Of a DNA stretch of 64,000 bases, positions 25,225-34,916 are shown in pieces (position 1 is the stretch's first letter; the number at the start of each line of letters is the position of its first letter). The DNA is from Ruegeria arenilitoris (GTDB lineage: Bacteria; Pseudomonadota; Alphaproteobacteria; Rhodobacterales; Rhodobacteraceae). The DNA is taken from NCBI RefSeq assembly GCF_013031355.1, contig NZ_WPZO01000001.1, positions 434,001-498,000 on the forward strand, read 5' to 3'. The notes beneath the pieces were generated by a model, which did not search any database, was not told the DNA's origin, and saw only the letters and a list, made by a program, of their open reading frames with translations. The translations under genes and the position numbers were made by a program.

Positions 25225-26396
25225 TGCGCAAAGTCTCGATTTTTGGCGCGACCGGCTCAATCGGGCAGAACACCATTGATCTGATTGACCGGGACCCTTC
25301 GGCCTATGACGTTGTGGCGCTGACCGGTGGGGCGAACATCGAAAAGCTGGCCGAAGATGCGCGCCGTTTGAATGCGGATGTGGCCGTGACCGCGCATGAG
25401 GATCGGCTCGAGGACCTGCGTGCCGCGTTGTCGGGCAGCGGGGTCGAGGCCGCAGCAGGGCAGGCGGCCCTGACCGAGGCCGCGGCGCGGCCCGCCGATT
25501 GGGTCATGTCCGCAATTGTCGGCGCCGCCGGCTTACCTCCTGGGCTTGAGGCGTTGAAACAAGGCGCGACGCTGGCGCTGGCCAACAAGGAAACGCTGGT
25601 CTGCGCCGGGGCGCTGGTGCTGGAAACCGCGAAAACGCACAATGCGCGCCTTCTGCCGGTGGACAGTGAACATTCGGCGGTGTTTCAGGCTCTGGTCGGT
25701 GAGGACATGGACGCCGTCGAGCGGATCATCATCACCGCCAGCGGTGGCGCATTCCGCGACTGGCCGCTGAGCGATCTGGCCAGCGCCACAGTCGAACAGG
25801 CTTCGAACCATCCGAACTGGAACATGGGACAGCGGATTACTATCGACAGCGCGTCCATGTTCAACAAAGCGCTGGAGCTAATTGAAACCAAAGAATTCTT
25901 TGGAGTCTCGCCCAATCAGATCGAAGTGCTTGTTCATCCTGAATCCATCGTACATTCGCTGGTCGGGTTCAACGACGGGGCAGTCATGGCCCATATGGGC
26001 GCACCCGACATGCGCCACGCGATTGGATATGCCTTGCATTGGCCTGAACGGCGCGATCTTCCGGTTGAACGTCTGAACCTCGCCAAACTGGGACAGTTGC
26101 GCTTTCAGGAACCGGATGAGGCGCGTTATCCGGCCTTGCGCCTTGCCCGCAATGTGATGCAACGGGGCGGCCTGTCCGGTGCGGTTTTCAACGCCGCCAA
26201 GGAACGCTCGCTGGATCACTTTATCGCGCGTCGTGTCGGCTTTCTTGAGATGGCTGATATTGTTGAAACCGTTCTGAACAGATTCGAGGCTGCAGACGGC
26301 CTTCTTGATGCCGCATTAGACCTTGATAACGTGCTGCAAACGGACCATCTGGCACGTAAGTGGGCCGATGAGGCCGCCATCCAGTCAGCAGGATAA
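25224..26396 (+). CDS. dxr: 1-deoxy-D-xylulose 5-phosphate reductoisomerase
   Basis: A 390-aa enzyme of the MEP isoprenoid pathway, converting DXP to MEP with NADPH. The N-terminal nucleotide motif KVSIFGATGSIGQNT, LANKETLVCAG, the metal-site VDSEHSAVFQ and the substrate-binding SGGAFRDWPL and NHPNWNMG are all visible. The start shares its A with the cdsA stop codon. rseP follows within 5 bp. Confidence 0.97.
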   Translation: MRKVSIFGATGSIGQNTIDLIDRDPSAYDVVALTGGANIEKLAEDARRLNADVAVTAHEDRLEDLRAALSGSGVEAAAGQAALTEAAARPADWVMSAIVGAAGLPPGLEALKQGATLALANKETLVCAGALVLETAKTHNARLLPVDSEHSAVFQALVGEDMDAVERIIITASGGAFRDWPLSDLASATVEQASNHPNWNMGQRITIDSASMFNKALELIETKEFFGVSPNQIEVLVHPESIVHSLVGFNDGAVMAHMGAPDMRHAIGYALHWPERRDLPVERLNLAKLGQLRFQEPDEARYPALRLARNVMQRGGLSGAVFNAAKERSLDHFIARRVGFLEMADIVETVLNRFEAADGLLDAALDLDNVLQTDHLARKWADEAAIQSAG

Positions 26397-26400
26397 AAAC

Positions 26401-27753
26401 TTGGACCTACTCTCTCTGATCCCTCAATTCGGCAACCTGCTGTATACCATCTTTGCCTTTGTCATCGCGCTGTCCGTCATCGTCGCGGTGCATGAATACG
26501 GCCATTATATCGTGGGGCGGTGGTCCGGTATCCATGCCGAGGTGTTTTCGATCGGGTTCGGTCCGGTGTTGTGGAGCCGTGTCGACAAGCGCGGCACTCG
26601 CTGGCAGATCGCCGCGCTGCCATTTGGCGGATATGTGAAGTTTTTGGGGGACTCAAACGCAGCTTCCGGCAAGGACGAAGAGGCGATGCAGGAGATCACC
26701 GAGCAAAGCCCTGAAGAACTGCGCCGCACCATGCATGGCGCGCCGTTATGGGCGCGGGCGGCTACGGTTGCTGCTGGTCCGGCTTTCAACTTTGTGATGT
26801 CCATCTTGGTGTTTGGCCTGATCTTCTTTTCTCAGGGCGTGACCCGGGAACCTTTGACCGTTGGCAAGCTGTACCCTCTGCCGGGGACGGAACAACAACT
26901 GCAGGATGGTGATGAAATCGTCGCCATTGCAGGCGTTCCGGTGCCGGATTTCGATGAGCAGGGGGCCTGGTCCGATTTCACCGATGCTCTGCCGGTTGAG
27001 CCCGCACTGGATTACACGGTGATCCGCGACGGGCAGACAATGGATGTTTCCGGCCCCTGGCTGTTCCCGCCACTTATTCAGCAGGTTGCCCCGCGCAGTG
27101 CCGCCATGGATATCGACCTGAAATCCGGCGACGTCATCACGGCGATCAACGGGGAGCCGGTCTTTGCGTTCGAGCAGCTCAAGGAACATGTGGAAGGTTC
27201 GGACGGCAAGGTTTTGCTGCTGAATGTCTGGCGCGATGGGGCTGAACTTGAGTTCGCGCTGGCCCCACGTCGCACTGACGAGCCACAACCCGAAGGCGGG
27301 TTTGTGACCCATTGGCGTATCGGAATTGTCGGCGGCATGGCTCTGGAGCCTGCGACGGAACCGGCAGGTCTATTGGCATCGCTGTCCGGAGGTGTACAGC
27401 AGACTTGGCGCATCATCGACGGATCGCTTTCGGGCGTCTGGCACATGATCACCGGCGCGATCAGCACCTGCAACATGTCTGGCCCCATTGGTATCGCTGA
27501 AACCTCGGGCGCGATGGCCAGCCAGGGGGCGCAGAACTTCATCTTCTTTATTGCGGTTCTGTCGACCGCCGTTGGTTTGCTGAACCTGTTTCCGATCCCT
27601 GCGCTGGACGGTGGCCATCTGGTTTTCTACGCCTACGAGGCCGTTGCGGGTAAGCCGCCCAGCGATGGCGTTCTGCGGGTTCTGATGGGGGTGGGAGTAT
27701 CCCTGATCCTCGGGTTGATGATCTTCTCGGTAACGAACGATCTGTTCTGCTGA
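26401..27753 (+). CDS. rseP: Site-2 metalloprotease RseP
   Basis: A membrane zinc protease that cuts within transmembrane segments, classically of anti-sigma factors in envelope stress. The zinc motif VHEYGHYIVG lies near residue 24, the PDZ region spans about 120-290, and the second active-site motif FPIPALDGGH is near 400. I choose TTG at 26401 (LDLLSLIPQF), 5 bp after dxr with AGGA upstream, giving 450 aa; an ATG at 26368 inside dxr is the alternative. It precedes bamA as in many proteobacteria. Confidence 0.92.
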   Translation: MDLLSLIPQFGNLLYTIFAFVIALSVIVAVHEYGHYIVGRWSGIHAEVFSIGFGPVLWSRVDKRGTRWQIAALPFGGYVKFLGDSNAASGKDEEAMQEITEQSPEELRRTMHGAPLWARAATVAAGPAFNFVMSILVFGLIFFSQGVTREPLTVGKLYPLPGTEQQLQDGDEIVAIAGVPVPDFDEQGAWSDFTDALPVEPALDYTVIRDGQTMDVSGPWLFPPLIQQVAPRSAAMDIDLKSGDVITAINGEPVFAFEQLKEHVEGSDGKVLLLNVWRDGAELEFALAPRRTDEPQPEGGFVTHWRIGIVGGMALEPATEPAGLLASLSGGVQQTWRIIDGSLSGVWHMITGAISTCNMSGPIGIAETSGAMASQGAQNFIFFIAVLSTAVGLLNLFPIPALDGGHLVFYAYEAVAGKPPSDGVLRVLMGVGVSLILGLMIFSVTNDLFC

Positions 27754-27843
27754 TTGTGGCGCTCGTCGCATGAAAATGCCGCAATTCCGCCCCAATTGAC
27801 GCGTAGCTTTTCGGTTGAAATGTAAGCCGTGTCTGAGGTTGTC

Positions 27844-27972
27844 ATGTCAAAGGCCCTGCGTAAATCCGCTGAAAGTGTTCGGTACCTGTTCGTGTTGAAC
27901 TGGGACATGCTGCTGTTTTTTGGCGTGACCGCTGTGGCGATGGGTGGATGGGCCTATCTGATCACGATGTGA
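27844..27972 (+). CDS. Small single-pass membrane protein (42 aa)
   Basis: ATG at 27844 with GAGG 5 nt upstream opens a 42-codon frame: a basic N-terminus (MSKALRKSAESVRYL) and one hydrophobic helix (MLLFFGVTAVAMGGWAYLI). An in-frame TAA lies just upstream, so it cannot be part of a longer protein. It sits between rseP and the terminator ahead of bamA, so it is probably the last gene of the rseP transcript. Function unknown. Confidence 0.55.
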   Translation: MSKALRKSAESVRYLFVLNWDMLLFFGVTAVAMGGWAYLITM

Positions 27973-28000
27973 TTCTCGGAACCTGTTGTGAAAAGCACGC

Positions 28001-28030
28001 GAGGCGGCCCAAGCGGCCGCTTTCTTTTTT
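28001..28030 (+). terminator. Terminator between rseP unit and bamA
   Basis: GCGGCC pairs with GGCCGC around loop CAAGC, extended by weaker pairs, and runs into TTTCTTTTTT. It implies that bamA has its own promoter in 28031-28100. Confidence 0.8.
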
Positions 28031-28100
28031 GGTCTTTTGACAAGGTTTAATAATCTCGCTACTCAGCTATAAAGTCCAAAAAAATTGGGTAGCGAAAAGT

Positions 28101-30461
28101 ATGACTAATAGGCGAGGCGTGGGCACATCCTGCGGGGGACAAGAGCCGGAAAACAAGATTTTGTGGCGGTCACTAACGTTTATTTTCCTTCTGACATTGG
28201 TAAGTTTCCTGCCTGTACCGCAGGCCGCGTGGGCGCAAACCTTTGTCATCAATTCGTTCGACGTCGAAGGCAACCGACGCATCGAAACCTCGACCATTAT
28301 CGCGCGTACGGGGATTGAACCTGGGCAGTCTGTGACTGCCGGTGAATTGAACGATGCGTACCAGCGTTTGCTTGACAGTGGTGTTTTTGAGACAGTCGAA
28401 CTGACCCCGCGCGGCAATTCACTGCTGATCGAGGTCGAGGAATATCCGACGATCAACCAGATCAGCATCGAAGGTAACCAGCGGGTCAAGGACGACGTGC
28501 TGCTCGAGGCGATCACCTCGCAGCCACGACGTGTCTTTACACCCCAGGTCGCCGAAACCGATGCGGATCTGATAGCCGAGATTTATTCGGCCCAAGGGCG
28601 TGTGTCCGCGACGGTCATTCCGCGCATTATCCGCCGCAGCGACAACCGGGTCGATCTGGTTTTCGAAGTCGCCGAAGGCACCACGATCGAGGTTGAGCGC
28701 GTCAGCTTTGTCGGCAACCGCGCCTTCTCCGATCGCCGTCTGCGCCGGGTTCTGGAAACCAAACAAGCGAACGTTCTGCGGACATTCCTAAGCGGTGATA
28801 CTTTCATCGCCGACCGGATCGAATTCGACAAACAGGTCATTCGGGATTTCTACCTGTCCCGCGGCTATGTGGACTTCCGGGTCAACAGCGCGAATGTTGA
28901 GTTCACCCGTGAACGCGACGCCTTTTTCCTGGTGATGAACATCACCGAAGGCCAGAAATTCTCGTTCGGGCAAATCAGCACGGTCAGCGAGATTCCGGGT
29001 GTGGACCCGGCACCGTATCAGGCCGCTCTGAAGATCAAGCCGGGCGTAACCTATACGCCATCTCTGGTCGAAAACTCGATTGCCCGAATGGAACGTCTGG
29101 GGATCAAGCAGGGCGTCGACTTCCTGCGGGTCGAACCCCGCGTTACCCGGAATGCGCGTGATCTGACGCTGGATGTTCAATTCGTCCTGACCCGCGGACC
29201 GCGCATTTTTGTTGAGCGGATCGATATCGAAGGCAACACAACGACGCTGGACCGTGTGATCCGCCGGCAGTTCGACACGGTTGAAGGCGACCCCTTCAAT
29301 CCGCGTGAGATTCGCCAGGCTGCCGAGCGCATTCGCGCGCTGGGGTTCTTCGCAGTGGCCGATGTCGAGCCGCGTGAAGGGTCGTCGCCCAGCCAGGTGA
29401 TTGTGGACGTTGACGTCGAAGAGCAACCGACCGGCTCGTTGAGCCTGGGTGGTAGCTACTCGGTCTCGGATGGTTTCGGGATCGCGATCGGTCTGCGGGA
29501 AAGCAACTTCCTGGGGCGTGGACAAACGGTTGGACTGACCCTGTCAACTGCACAGGATGCAGAGCAGTACACGCTGAACTTTTCCGAGCCTTATCTATTG
29601 GGACGCAAACTGCGCTTCGACCTGGGGCTGGGTCTGGCTTCGACCAACTCGAGCTTTGCCAGCTATGACACCGAGACATTGTTCTTCCGTCCGCAGTTGA
29701 GCTACGCCATTGGTGAGCTGTCTTCGCTGCGGTTGCGCTATACCTGGGAAAACAGCGAAATGACCCAGCAGGATGATCAGGTCAACGGTGCGGTCATTTC
29801 CTCGGAAATCGCTCAGGGCGAGCGTTCAACCAGCGCGTTGGGCGTGTCCTATGTATATGACAGCCGTCTGGGTGGCCTGAATCCGAATGCAGGTGTGCTG
29901 TTCGAAGCCGGCATTGATGCGGCCGGGCTGGGTGGAGACAATGAGTTCTACAAAACCACAGCCCGCGGTATCGCCCAGACCCGTGTTTGGAACGAAGAGG
30001 TCGTTCTGCGCGCATCCGTCGAAGTGGGTGCTCTGCACTGGCGCGGCGATGACTTCAGCCGCACCCTGGATCGCTTTGTTCTTGGCCCCAATACCTTCCG
30101 TGGCTTCGAACCGGCCGGTCTCGGCCCACGTGACCTCTCGAACGGTCAGGATGACGCGATCGGGGGCAACTATTACTGGGTTGCACGTCTGGAGTCGGAC
30201 TTCCCACTGGGGCTTCCTGAAGAACTGGGTCTGCGCGGAGGCGTGTTCTATGACTTCGGCAACCTCTACAATATCGACGATGTCGACACGACCGGCGCGA
30301 ACATTGTTGGTGCGGATGGTTCGATCCGCCACGTGATCGGTGTCTCGGTTCTGTGGGAAACGCCATTCGGACCGCTGCGTTTCAACTTCTCGCAGGCGTT
30401 GAAGAAAGAAGACTTCGACAAGGAACAGAACTTTGACCTGACGGTTCAGGCCCGGTTCTGA
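28101..30461 (+). CDS. bamA: Outer membrane protein assembly factor BamA
   Basis: A 786-aa Omp85 protein that inserts beta-barrels into the outer membrane. A signal peptide (FIFLLTLVSFLPVPQAAWAQ) is preceded by a rather long, Arg-rich N-terminus. Five POTRA-like domains follow (about 47-420), then a 16-strand barrel with the conserved VRGF-equivalent FRGF (about 672) and a C-terminal Phe. The start at 28101 lacks a strong ribosome site, so a later start nearer the signal peptide is possible. Skp follows. Confidence 0.95.
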   Translation: MTNRRGVGTSCGGQEPENKILWRSLTFIFLLTLVSFLPVPQAAWAQTFVINSFDVEGNRRIETSTIIARTGIEPGQSVTAGELNDAYQRLLDSGVFETVELTPRGNSLLIEVEEYPTINQISIEGNQRVKDDVLLEAITSQPRRVFTPQVAETDADLIAEIYSAQGRVSATVIPRIIRRSDNRVDLVFEVAEGTTIEVERVSFVGNRAFSDRRLRRVLETKQANVLRTFLSGDTFIADRIEFDKQVIRDFYLSRGYVDFRVNSANVEFTRERDAFFLVMNITEGQKFSFGQISTVSEIPGVDPAPYQAALKIKPGVTYTPSLVENSIARMERLGIKQGVDFLRVEPRVTRNARDLTLDVQFVLTRGPRIFVERIDIEGNTTTLDRVIRRQFDTVEGDPFNPREIRQAAERIRALGFFAVADVEPREGSSPSQVIVDVDVEEQPTGSLSLGGSYSVSDGFGIAIGLRESNFLGRGQTVGLTLSTAQDAEQYTLNFSEPYLLGRKLRFDLGLGLASTNSSFASYDTETLFFRPQLSYAIGELSSLRLRYTWENSEMTQQDDQVNGAVISSEIAQGERSTSALGVSYVYDSRLGGLNPNAGVLFEAGIDAAGLGGDNEFYKTTARGIAQTRVWNEEVVLRASVEVGALHWRGDDFSRTLDRFVLGPNTFRGFEPAGLGPRDLSNGQDDAIGGNYYWVARLESDFPLGLPEELGLRGGVFYDFGNLYNIDDVDTTGANIVGADGSIRHVIGVSVLWETPFGPLRFNFSQALKKEDFDKEQNFDLTVQARF

Positions 30462-30467
30462 TCCTGA

Positions 30468-31052
30468 ATGTTGATACGTGTCTTCATGAAACTGCAGGGC
30501 CCTTTACGGGCCCTGTGTGTTTTTCTGACCTTCGCCTGTGTTGCCCCGGCAATGGCACAGCAATTGGGCGTGCCACAGAGCAGCGTTGTGACCCTGTCCA
30601 GCGAGCGGCTTTTCTCTGACTCGGCCTTTGGCCAGCGTATCCTGCGCGAGATCGAGGCCGAAGGCATCCTTCTGGGCGAGGAAAACGAGCGGATCGTGGC
30701 CGAGCTGAGCCTTGAAGAAAAACTTTTGACAGAACAGCGTGCGACCATGACGGCGGATGAATTCCGCCCGCTGGCCGATGCGTTTGATGAAAAGGTTCAA
30801 TCCCACCGTGAAGGACAACGGGCCAAGCTGGACGCACTAGCGCGCCGCAGCGAAGAGGCCCAACAGAGGTTCTTTGAACTGGTGCAGCCGGTTCTGATAG
30901 ATCTGCTGCGCGAATCCGGAGCGTCGATCATTATTGAGCGATCCAGTGTTTTTCTCAGCTCGGACCGCACCGACATCACCGAAGCGGCCATTTCCCGGAT
31001 CGACGCGGTGATAGGCGATGGCAGCACACTTGAAAACGAGGCCAGCGAATAG
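30468..31052 (+). CDS. OmpH/Skp-family periplasmic chaperone
   Basis: A 194-aa exported protein. The signal peptide ([19 protein letters not shown]) is followed by a helical, Glu/Gln/Arg-rich body typical of Skp, which holds unfolded outer-membrane proteins. Two in-frame ATG codons, 30468 and 30486, could start it; the second gives a more standard signal peptide. Oddly, its first codons contain a strong hairpin followed by T residues (30495-30524). Position after bamA matches the usual gene order, but lpxD, often next, is missing. Confidence 0.88.
   Translation: MLIRVFMKLQGPLRALCVFLTFACVAPAMAQQLGVPQSSVVTLSSERLFSDSAFGQRILREIEAEGILLGEENERIVAELSLEEKLLTEQRATMTADEFRPLADAFDEKVQSHREGQRAKLDALARRSEEAQQRFFELVQPVLIDLLRESGASIIIERSSVFLSSDRTDITEAAISRIDAVIGDGSTLENEASE
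30495..30524 (+). promoter_or_regulatory. Terminator-like hairpin inside the skp signal-peptide codons
   Basis: CAGGGCCC (30495-30502) and GGGCCCTG (30508-30515) form a perfect 8-bp stem with loop TTTAC, followed by TGTGTTTTTC. In RNA it looks like a rho-independent terminator for bamA placed in the coding start of skp, so it may act as an attenuator that lowers read-through into skp-fabZ-lpx. Confidence 0.55.
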
Positions 31053-31123
31053 GTTTGCTTGCCCTTACGGCGCGGTATTGCTACCACGCCGCAAACAGAT
31101 ATCCAGAACGGGACAACGACACT

Positions 31124-31597
31124 ATGAGCACGGAAACCAAAAGCGCCGACATTCAGCTGATTCAGCGGATATTGCCGCATCGCTATCCGTTTCTGCTGGT
31201 CGACAAGGTGGTTGATATCTCGGGCTATCAGTCGGCCGTTGGCATCAAGAACGTCACCATGAACGAGCCCCATTTCCAGGGCCATTTTCCCGGCACTCCG
31301 ATCATGCCGGGCGTGACCATTGTCGAGGCGATGGCGCAAACTGCGGGCGTGATGCTGGGCGTGGGCATGGATGTGATCGACAGCGAGTTGCTGATCTACT
31401 TCATGAATATCGACAAGTGTAAATTCCGCCGCAAAGTGATCCCGGGCGACGTGCTTGAGATGCACGTGGAAACCGTGCGCGGCAAGAAAGGTGGCAAGAT
31501 CTTCAAGTTCAGCGGCAAAGCGACCGTTGAAGGCGAGGTTGCGGCCGAGGCCGAATTCTCGGCCTATGTCGATTGGGACATGGAAAAAACAACATGA
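31124..31597 (+). CDS. fabZ: 3-hydroxyacyl-ACP dehydratase FabZ
   Basis: A 157-aa hot-dog-fold dehydratase of fatty acid synthesis, supplying acyl chains also for lipid A. The active-site His in [13 protein letters not shown] and the conserved [11 protein letters not shown] block with its downstream Glu in VEAMAQ are present. The start at 31124 gives the normal length. A hairpin (GTTTGC..GCAAAC) occupies the 71-bp gap after skp. Its stop overlaps the lpxA start by 4 nt. Confidence 0.97.
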   Translation: MSTETKSADIQLIQRILPHRYPFLLVDKVVDISGYQSAVGIKNVTMNEPHFQGHFPGTPIMPGVTIVEAMAQTAGVMLGVGMDVIDSELLIYFMNIDKCKFRRKVIPGDVLEMHVETVRGKKGGKIFKFSGKATVEGEVAAEAEFSAYVDWDMEKTT

Positions 31598-32379
31598 GCG
31601 GCATCCACCCAAGCGCAATTATCGAAGACGGCGCGCAGATCGGTGAGGGTTGTATCGTCGGGCCATTTTGCTACGTCGGCGCGCAGGTCAAGCTGGGCGA
31701 TCGGGTTGAGCTGAAATCCCATGTTGTGGTGACCGGTGATACGACGATCGGCGACGAAACCGTGATCTTCAATTTCTCGGTGATCGGAGAAATTCCGCAG
31801 GACTTGAAATTCGGCGGTGAAGATACCCGGCTGGAAATCGGCAAGCGCAACCGAATCCGGGAACATGTGACGGTCAATACCGGTACCGAAGGCGGTGGTG
31901 GTGTGACCCGGATCGGCGATGATTGTCTGCTGATGGCCGGTGTTCATGTGGCGCATGATGTGCAGATCGGCAATCGGGTCATCATGGTGAACCATGCCGG
32001 TGCGGCGGGGCATTGTGTCATCGAAGACGACGTGATCGTCGGTGGTATTTCGGGCTTGCACCAATGGGTTCGCGTGGGTCGCGGCGCAATCATCGGTGCT
32101 CTGACCATGGTTCCGAATGACGTGATCCCTTATGGCTTGGTGCAGGCTCCGCGTGGCGAATTGGATGGTTTGAACCTGGTTGGTCTGAAACGCAAGGGTG
32201 TTTCCCGCGAGGATATTTCGGCCTTACGTGCGGCGTTCCGGGAATTGTCCGAAGGCGATGGCACGTTCATGGAGCGCGCTCATCGGGTCGGCGCAGGTAA
32301 CGAAAGCGAATACGTTCAGCGGATCGTTGATTTCGTGACTGGTCAATCGGATCGATCTTTCCTGACACCGAGGAAGTAA
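31594..32379 (+). CDS. lpxA: UDP-N-acetylglucosamine acyltransferase
   Basis: A 261-aa left-handed beta-helix enzyme catalysing the first step of lipid A synthesis. Hexapeptide repeats ([20 protein letters not shown] and onward) fill the N-terminal two thirds; the catalytic His is in [12 protein letters not shown]. The C-terminal helical region ([15 protein letters not shown]) is normal. It is coupled to fabZ by ATGA and followed 4 bp later by lpxI. Confidence 0.97.
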   Translation: MSGIHPSAIIEDGAQIGEGCIVGPFCYVGAQVKLGDRVELKSHVVVTGDTTIGDETVIFNFSVIGEIPQDLKFGGEDTRLEIGKRNRIREHVTVNTGTEGGGGVTRIGDDCLLMAGVHVAHDVQIGNRVIMVNHAGAAGHCVIEDDVIVGGISGLHQWVRVGRGAIIGALTMVPNDVIPYGLVQAPRGELDGLNLVGLKRKGVSREDISALRAAFRELSEGDGTFMERAHRVGAGNESEYVQRIVDFVTGQSDRSFLTPRK

Positions 32380-32383
32380 ACCG

Positions 32384-33178
32384 ATGTTGGCGCTGATTGC
32401 TGGAACGGGCGCGTTGCCGGGCGAAGTCGTAGAGCATCTTTCCGATCGTCCGGTGATCTGCGCGATGGAAGGGTTCACACCCGACACTCTGACTGCGGAT
32501 ATCGTGTTTCCGCTGGAACAGCTTGGCAGTTTCATCGCGGATCTGAAGGCGCGTGGCGTGACCGAGATTTGCATGGCAGGTGCCGTTCGGCGTCCGCCTA
32601 TTGATCCATCCCGCATCGACGCGGCGACGATGCCGCTTGTGCCGGTGCTGCAAAAGGCGCTCATGTCTGGCGATGACAGCGCCCTGCGCGCTGTGATCGG
32701 CATTTTCGAAGACTCCGGGCTGACCGTTCGTGCGGCGCATGAGATTGCGCCCACATTGCTGCCGCAGCTTGGGTGTCTGACCGAAGTTCAACCTTCGGAG
32801 TCTGATCTGGCCGATGCCGATCGGGCTGCGGGTATCCTCCGGGCCATGGGTGCGGCGGATATCGGGCAGGCCTGCGCTGTGTCCAAAGGTCAGGCACTGG
32901 CGGTGGAAAGCATCTTTGGTACAGACTGGATGTTGCAGTCTTTGACCCAACGACCCGATGCGGGGGGTGGAGTTCTGTTCAAAGCCCCTAAACCGGATCA
33001 GGATCGCCGCGCCGATTTGCCAACGATTGGTCCAGGCACAGTGTCTTCTGCCGTCGCGGCAGGACTGACCGGGGTTGTCATCGAAAAGGGCGGTGTGATC
33101 GTCCTGCAGCAGGACCGTGTCATCGACGAGTGCAACCGCCTTGGCCTGTTCCTCTACGTGCGCGAGCGGGCCAGCTGA
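32384..33178 (+). CDS. lpxI: UDP-2,3-diacylglucosamine pyrophosphatase LpxI
   Basis: A 264-aa protein of the DUF1009/LpxI family, the alphaproteobacterial replacement for LpxH, producing 2,3-diacylglucosamine 1-phosphate in lipid A synthesis. The family start LALIAGTGALPGEVVEHL and the later GGVLFKAPKPDQDRRADLPT with TIGPGTVS are visible. It lies between lpxA and lpxB, the expected place, and shares one base with the lpxB start (TGATG). Confidence 0.95.
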   Translation: MLALIAGTGALPGEVVEHLSDRPVICAMEGFTPDTLTADIVFPLEQLGSFIADLKARGVTEICMAGAVRRPPIDPSRIDAATMPLVPVLQKALMSGDDSALRAVIGIFEDSGLTVRAAHEIAPTLLPQLGCLTEVQPSESDLADADRAAGILRAMGAADIGQACAVSKGQALAVESIFGTDWMLQSLTQRPDAGGGVLFKAPKPDQDRRADLPTIGPGTVSSAVAAGLTGVVIEKGGVIVLQQDRVIDECNRLGLFLYVRERAS

Positions 33179-34335
33179 TGCGGGTGTTTGTGGTCGCCGG
33201 AGAACCTTCGGGCGACCGTTTGGGCGGTGCGCTGATGGAAGGTTTGCGCAGTCTCGTCCCCGACGTACAGTTCGACGGCGTTGGTGGCCCATTGATGCAG
33301 GCGCAGGGCCTGGAAAGCCGCTTCCCAATGGCCGAGCTTTCGGTAATGGGGCTGGTCGAAGTTCTGCCAAAATTCTTCCACCTCAAACGCCGGATTGCCG
33401 AGACTGCTCAGGCGGTTCTGGACACCCAGCCCGATGTGTTGATCACCATCGACAGCCCCGATTTCTCGCTTCGTGTAGCCAAGATCGTCAAGGCCCAAAG
33501 AGATATCCGGACGGTACATTACGTCGCTCCCAGTGTCTGGGCGTGGCGCCCCGGTCGAGCTGACAAGATGGCCAAGGTGATTGATCACGTTCTGGCGCTG
33601 CTGCCCTTCGAGCCACCCTATATGGAGCGCGCGGGCATGGAATGCGATTTCGTTGGCCATCCGGTGGCTAGCGAACCGGTGGCGAGTGAAGACGATATCC
33701 GGGAATTCCGTGCCACCTATGACATCGGTGACGCGCCGATCCTGCTGGCGCTGCCGGGTTCGCGCGGAGGAGAAATCGAGCGTTTGGCCCCGGTTTTTGG
33801 TGAGGCGCTGAAACTCTACCTGCAAGATCGGCCGGACGTGCGGGTAGTGGTGCCGGTTGTGGCGCATATGGTCGATACTGTCGCGCAGCACGTGCAAAGC
33901 TGGCCCGGAGATCCGGTGGTTGTTGATCCGCGCAACATGCCCTCGGATCAGGCGGTCGCCCGGAAGCGGGCCGCCTTTGCGTCAGCTGAACTGGCGCTGG
34001 CGGCTTCGGGTACTGTTTCGCTGGAACTGGCCGCGCAGGCGACGCCGATGGTAATTGCCTATAACCTCAACTGGCTGACGACCCTGATCGCCAAGCGCAT
34101 GGTCAATCTGGATACCGTAACGCTGGTCAATCTGGTGTCGGAAACTCGAACAGTTCCCGAATACCTTCTGGATGATTGCCAGCCAGAGAAAATTGCAGCC
34201 GCGTTGAAACAGGTTTCGGACGCGCCGGATTTGCAACGCGAAGCCATGGTAACAACGATGGAGCGGCTTGGACGTGGTGGCGAAGCACCCGGCTTGAGAG
34301 CCGCCAAGGCAGTTCTGTCCCGGATGAACGCATGA
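33178..34335 (+). CDS. lpxB: Lipid A disaccharide synthase
   Basis: A 385-aa GT19 glycosyltransferase joining UDP-diacylglucosamine and lipid X. The N-terminal VVAGEPSGDRLGGALM, the VGHPVASE donor-site region and LPGSRGGEIERL are characteristic. It is the last recognised gene of the lipid A cluster. Its stop overlaps the start of the next membrane-protein gene (ATGA). Confidence 0.97.
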   Translation: MRVFVVAGEPSGDRLGGALMEGLRSLVPDVQFDGVGGPLMQAQGLESRFPMAELSVMGLVEVLPKFFHLKRRIAETAQAVLDTQPDVLITIDSPDFSLRVAKIVKAQRDIRTVHYVAPSVWAWRPGRADKMAKVIDHVLALLPFEPPYMERAGMECDFVGHPVASEPVASEDDIREFRATYDIGDAPILLALPGSRGGEIERLAPVFGEALKLYLQDRPDVRVVVPVVAHMVDTVAQHVQSWPGDPVVVDPRNMPSDQAVARKRAAFASAELALAASGTVSLELAAQATPMVIAYNLNWLTTLIAKRMVNLDTVTLVNLVSETRTVPEYLLDDCQPEKIAAALKQVSDAPDLQREAMVTTMERLGRGGEAPGLRAAKAVLSRMNA

Positions 34336-34916
34336 TGCTGGACTTAGCGCTTTTTGGTCTGTCCGCCTTTATGGCCCAGATCCTGACCAATCTGGACAAT
34401 CTTGCGGCGCTGCTGGCGCTGACGCTGGTTTCGGGGGCAAAGCGTTCGATCTTTGGCTTTCTGATGGCGCAGGCGATCGTGATCGGTGCGGCGCTGTTGT
34501 TGGCGTTGGGGGTCGAGGATGTGGTGCCGCACTGGGCGGGCTATCTGGGGGTGATCCCACTGAGCCTTGGCATTCTGGCTCTGATCCGGAGGAAAAGCGG
34601 AAAAGATGCCAGGTCAAATCCCAATCTAGAAACCGGCGCGTCGGTCATCATGGTCACGCTGCTGTTCATCAGTCTGTCGATGGACACGTTCGCGGTTCTG
34701 GCGCCGTTGTTGGCGGATTCGGCTCCCAGTTTCAGGACTGCCGGCGTGATTGGTGCAGCACTTGCTGCGACCAGCCTGGCTACGGTCGCTTTGATGGGAT
34801 CAAAAGCGCCGTTCATGAGCGGCGCTCTGGCCCGTCGACTGGAGCGTCTGGTACCCTACGTGATGATCTGTGCCGGGCTTTATATTCTCAGCAACTCGTG
34901 GACAGACGCGGTTTAG
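34332..34916 (+). CDS. CadD/LysE-superfamily-like membrane transporter
   Basis: A 194-aa protein with about six hydrophobic helices in two similar halves. Each half has an Asp in its first helix ([12 protein letters not shown] and [13 protein letters not shown]), the pattern of CadD-type cadmium or related cation/solute exporters in the LysE superfamily. Two adjacent ATG codons (34332, 34335) could start it; the first is coupled to lpxB by ATGA. It converges with mnmA, overlapping by 4 nt. Substrate unknown; a role in lipid A export or modification is not excluded by position. Confidence 0.6.
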   Translation: MMLDLALFGLSAFMAQILTNLDNLAALLALTLVSGAKRSIFGFLMAQAIVIGAALLLALGVEDVVPHWAGYLGVIPLSLGILALIRRKSGKDARSNPNLETGASVIMVTLLFISLSMDTFAVLAPLLADSAPSFRTAGVIGAALAATSLATVALMGSKAPFMSGALARRLERLVPYVMICAGLYILSNSWTDAV

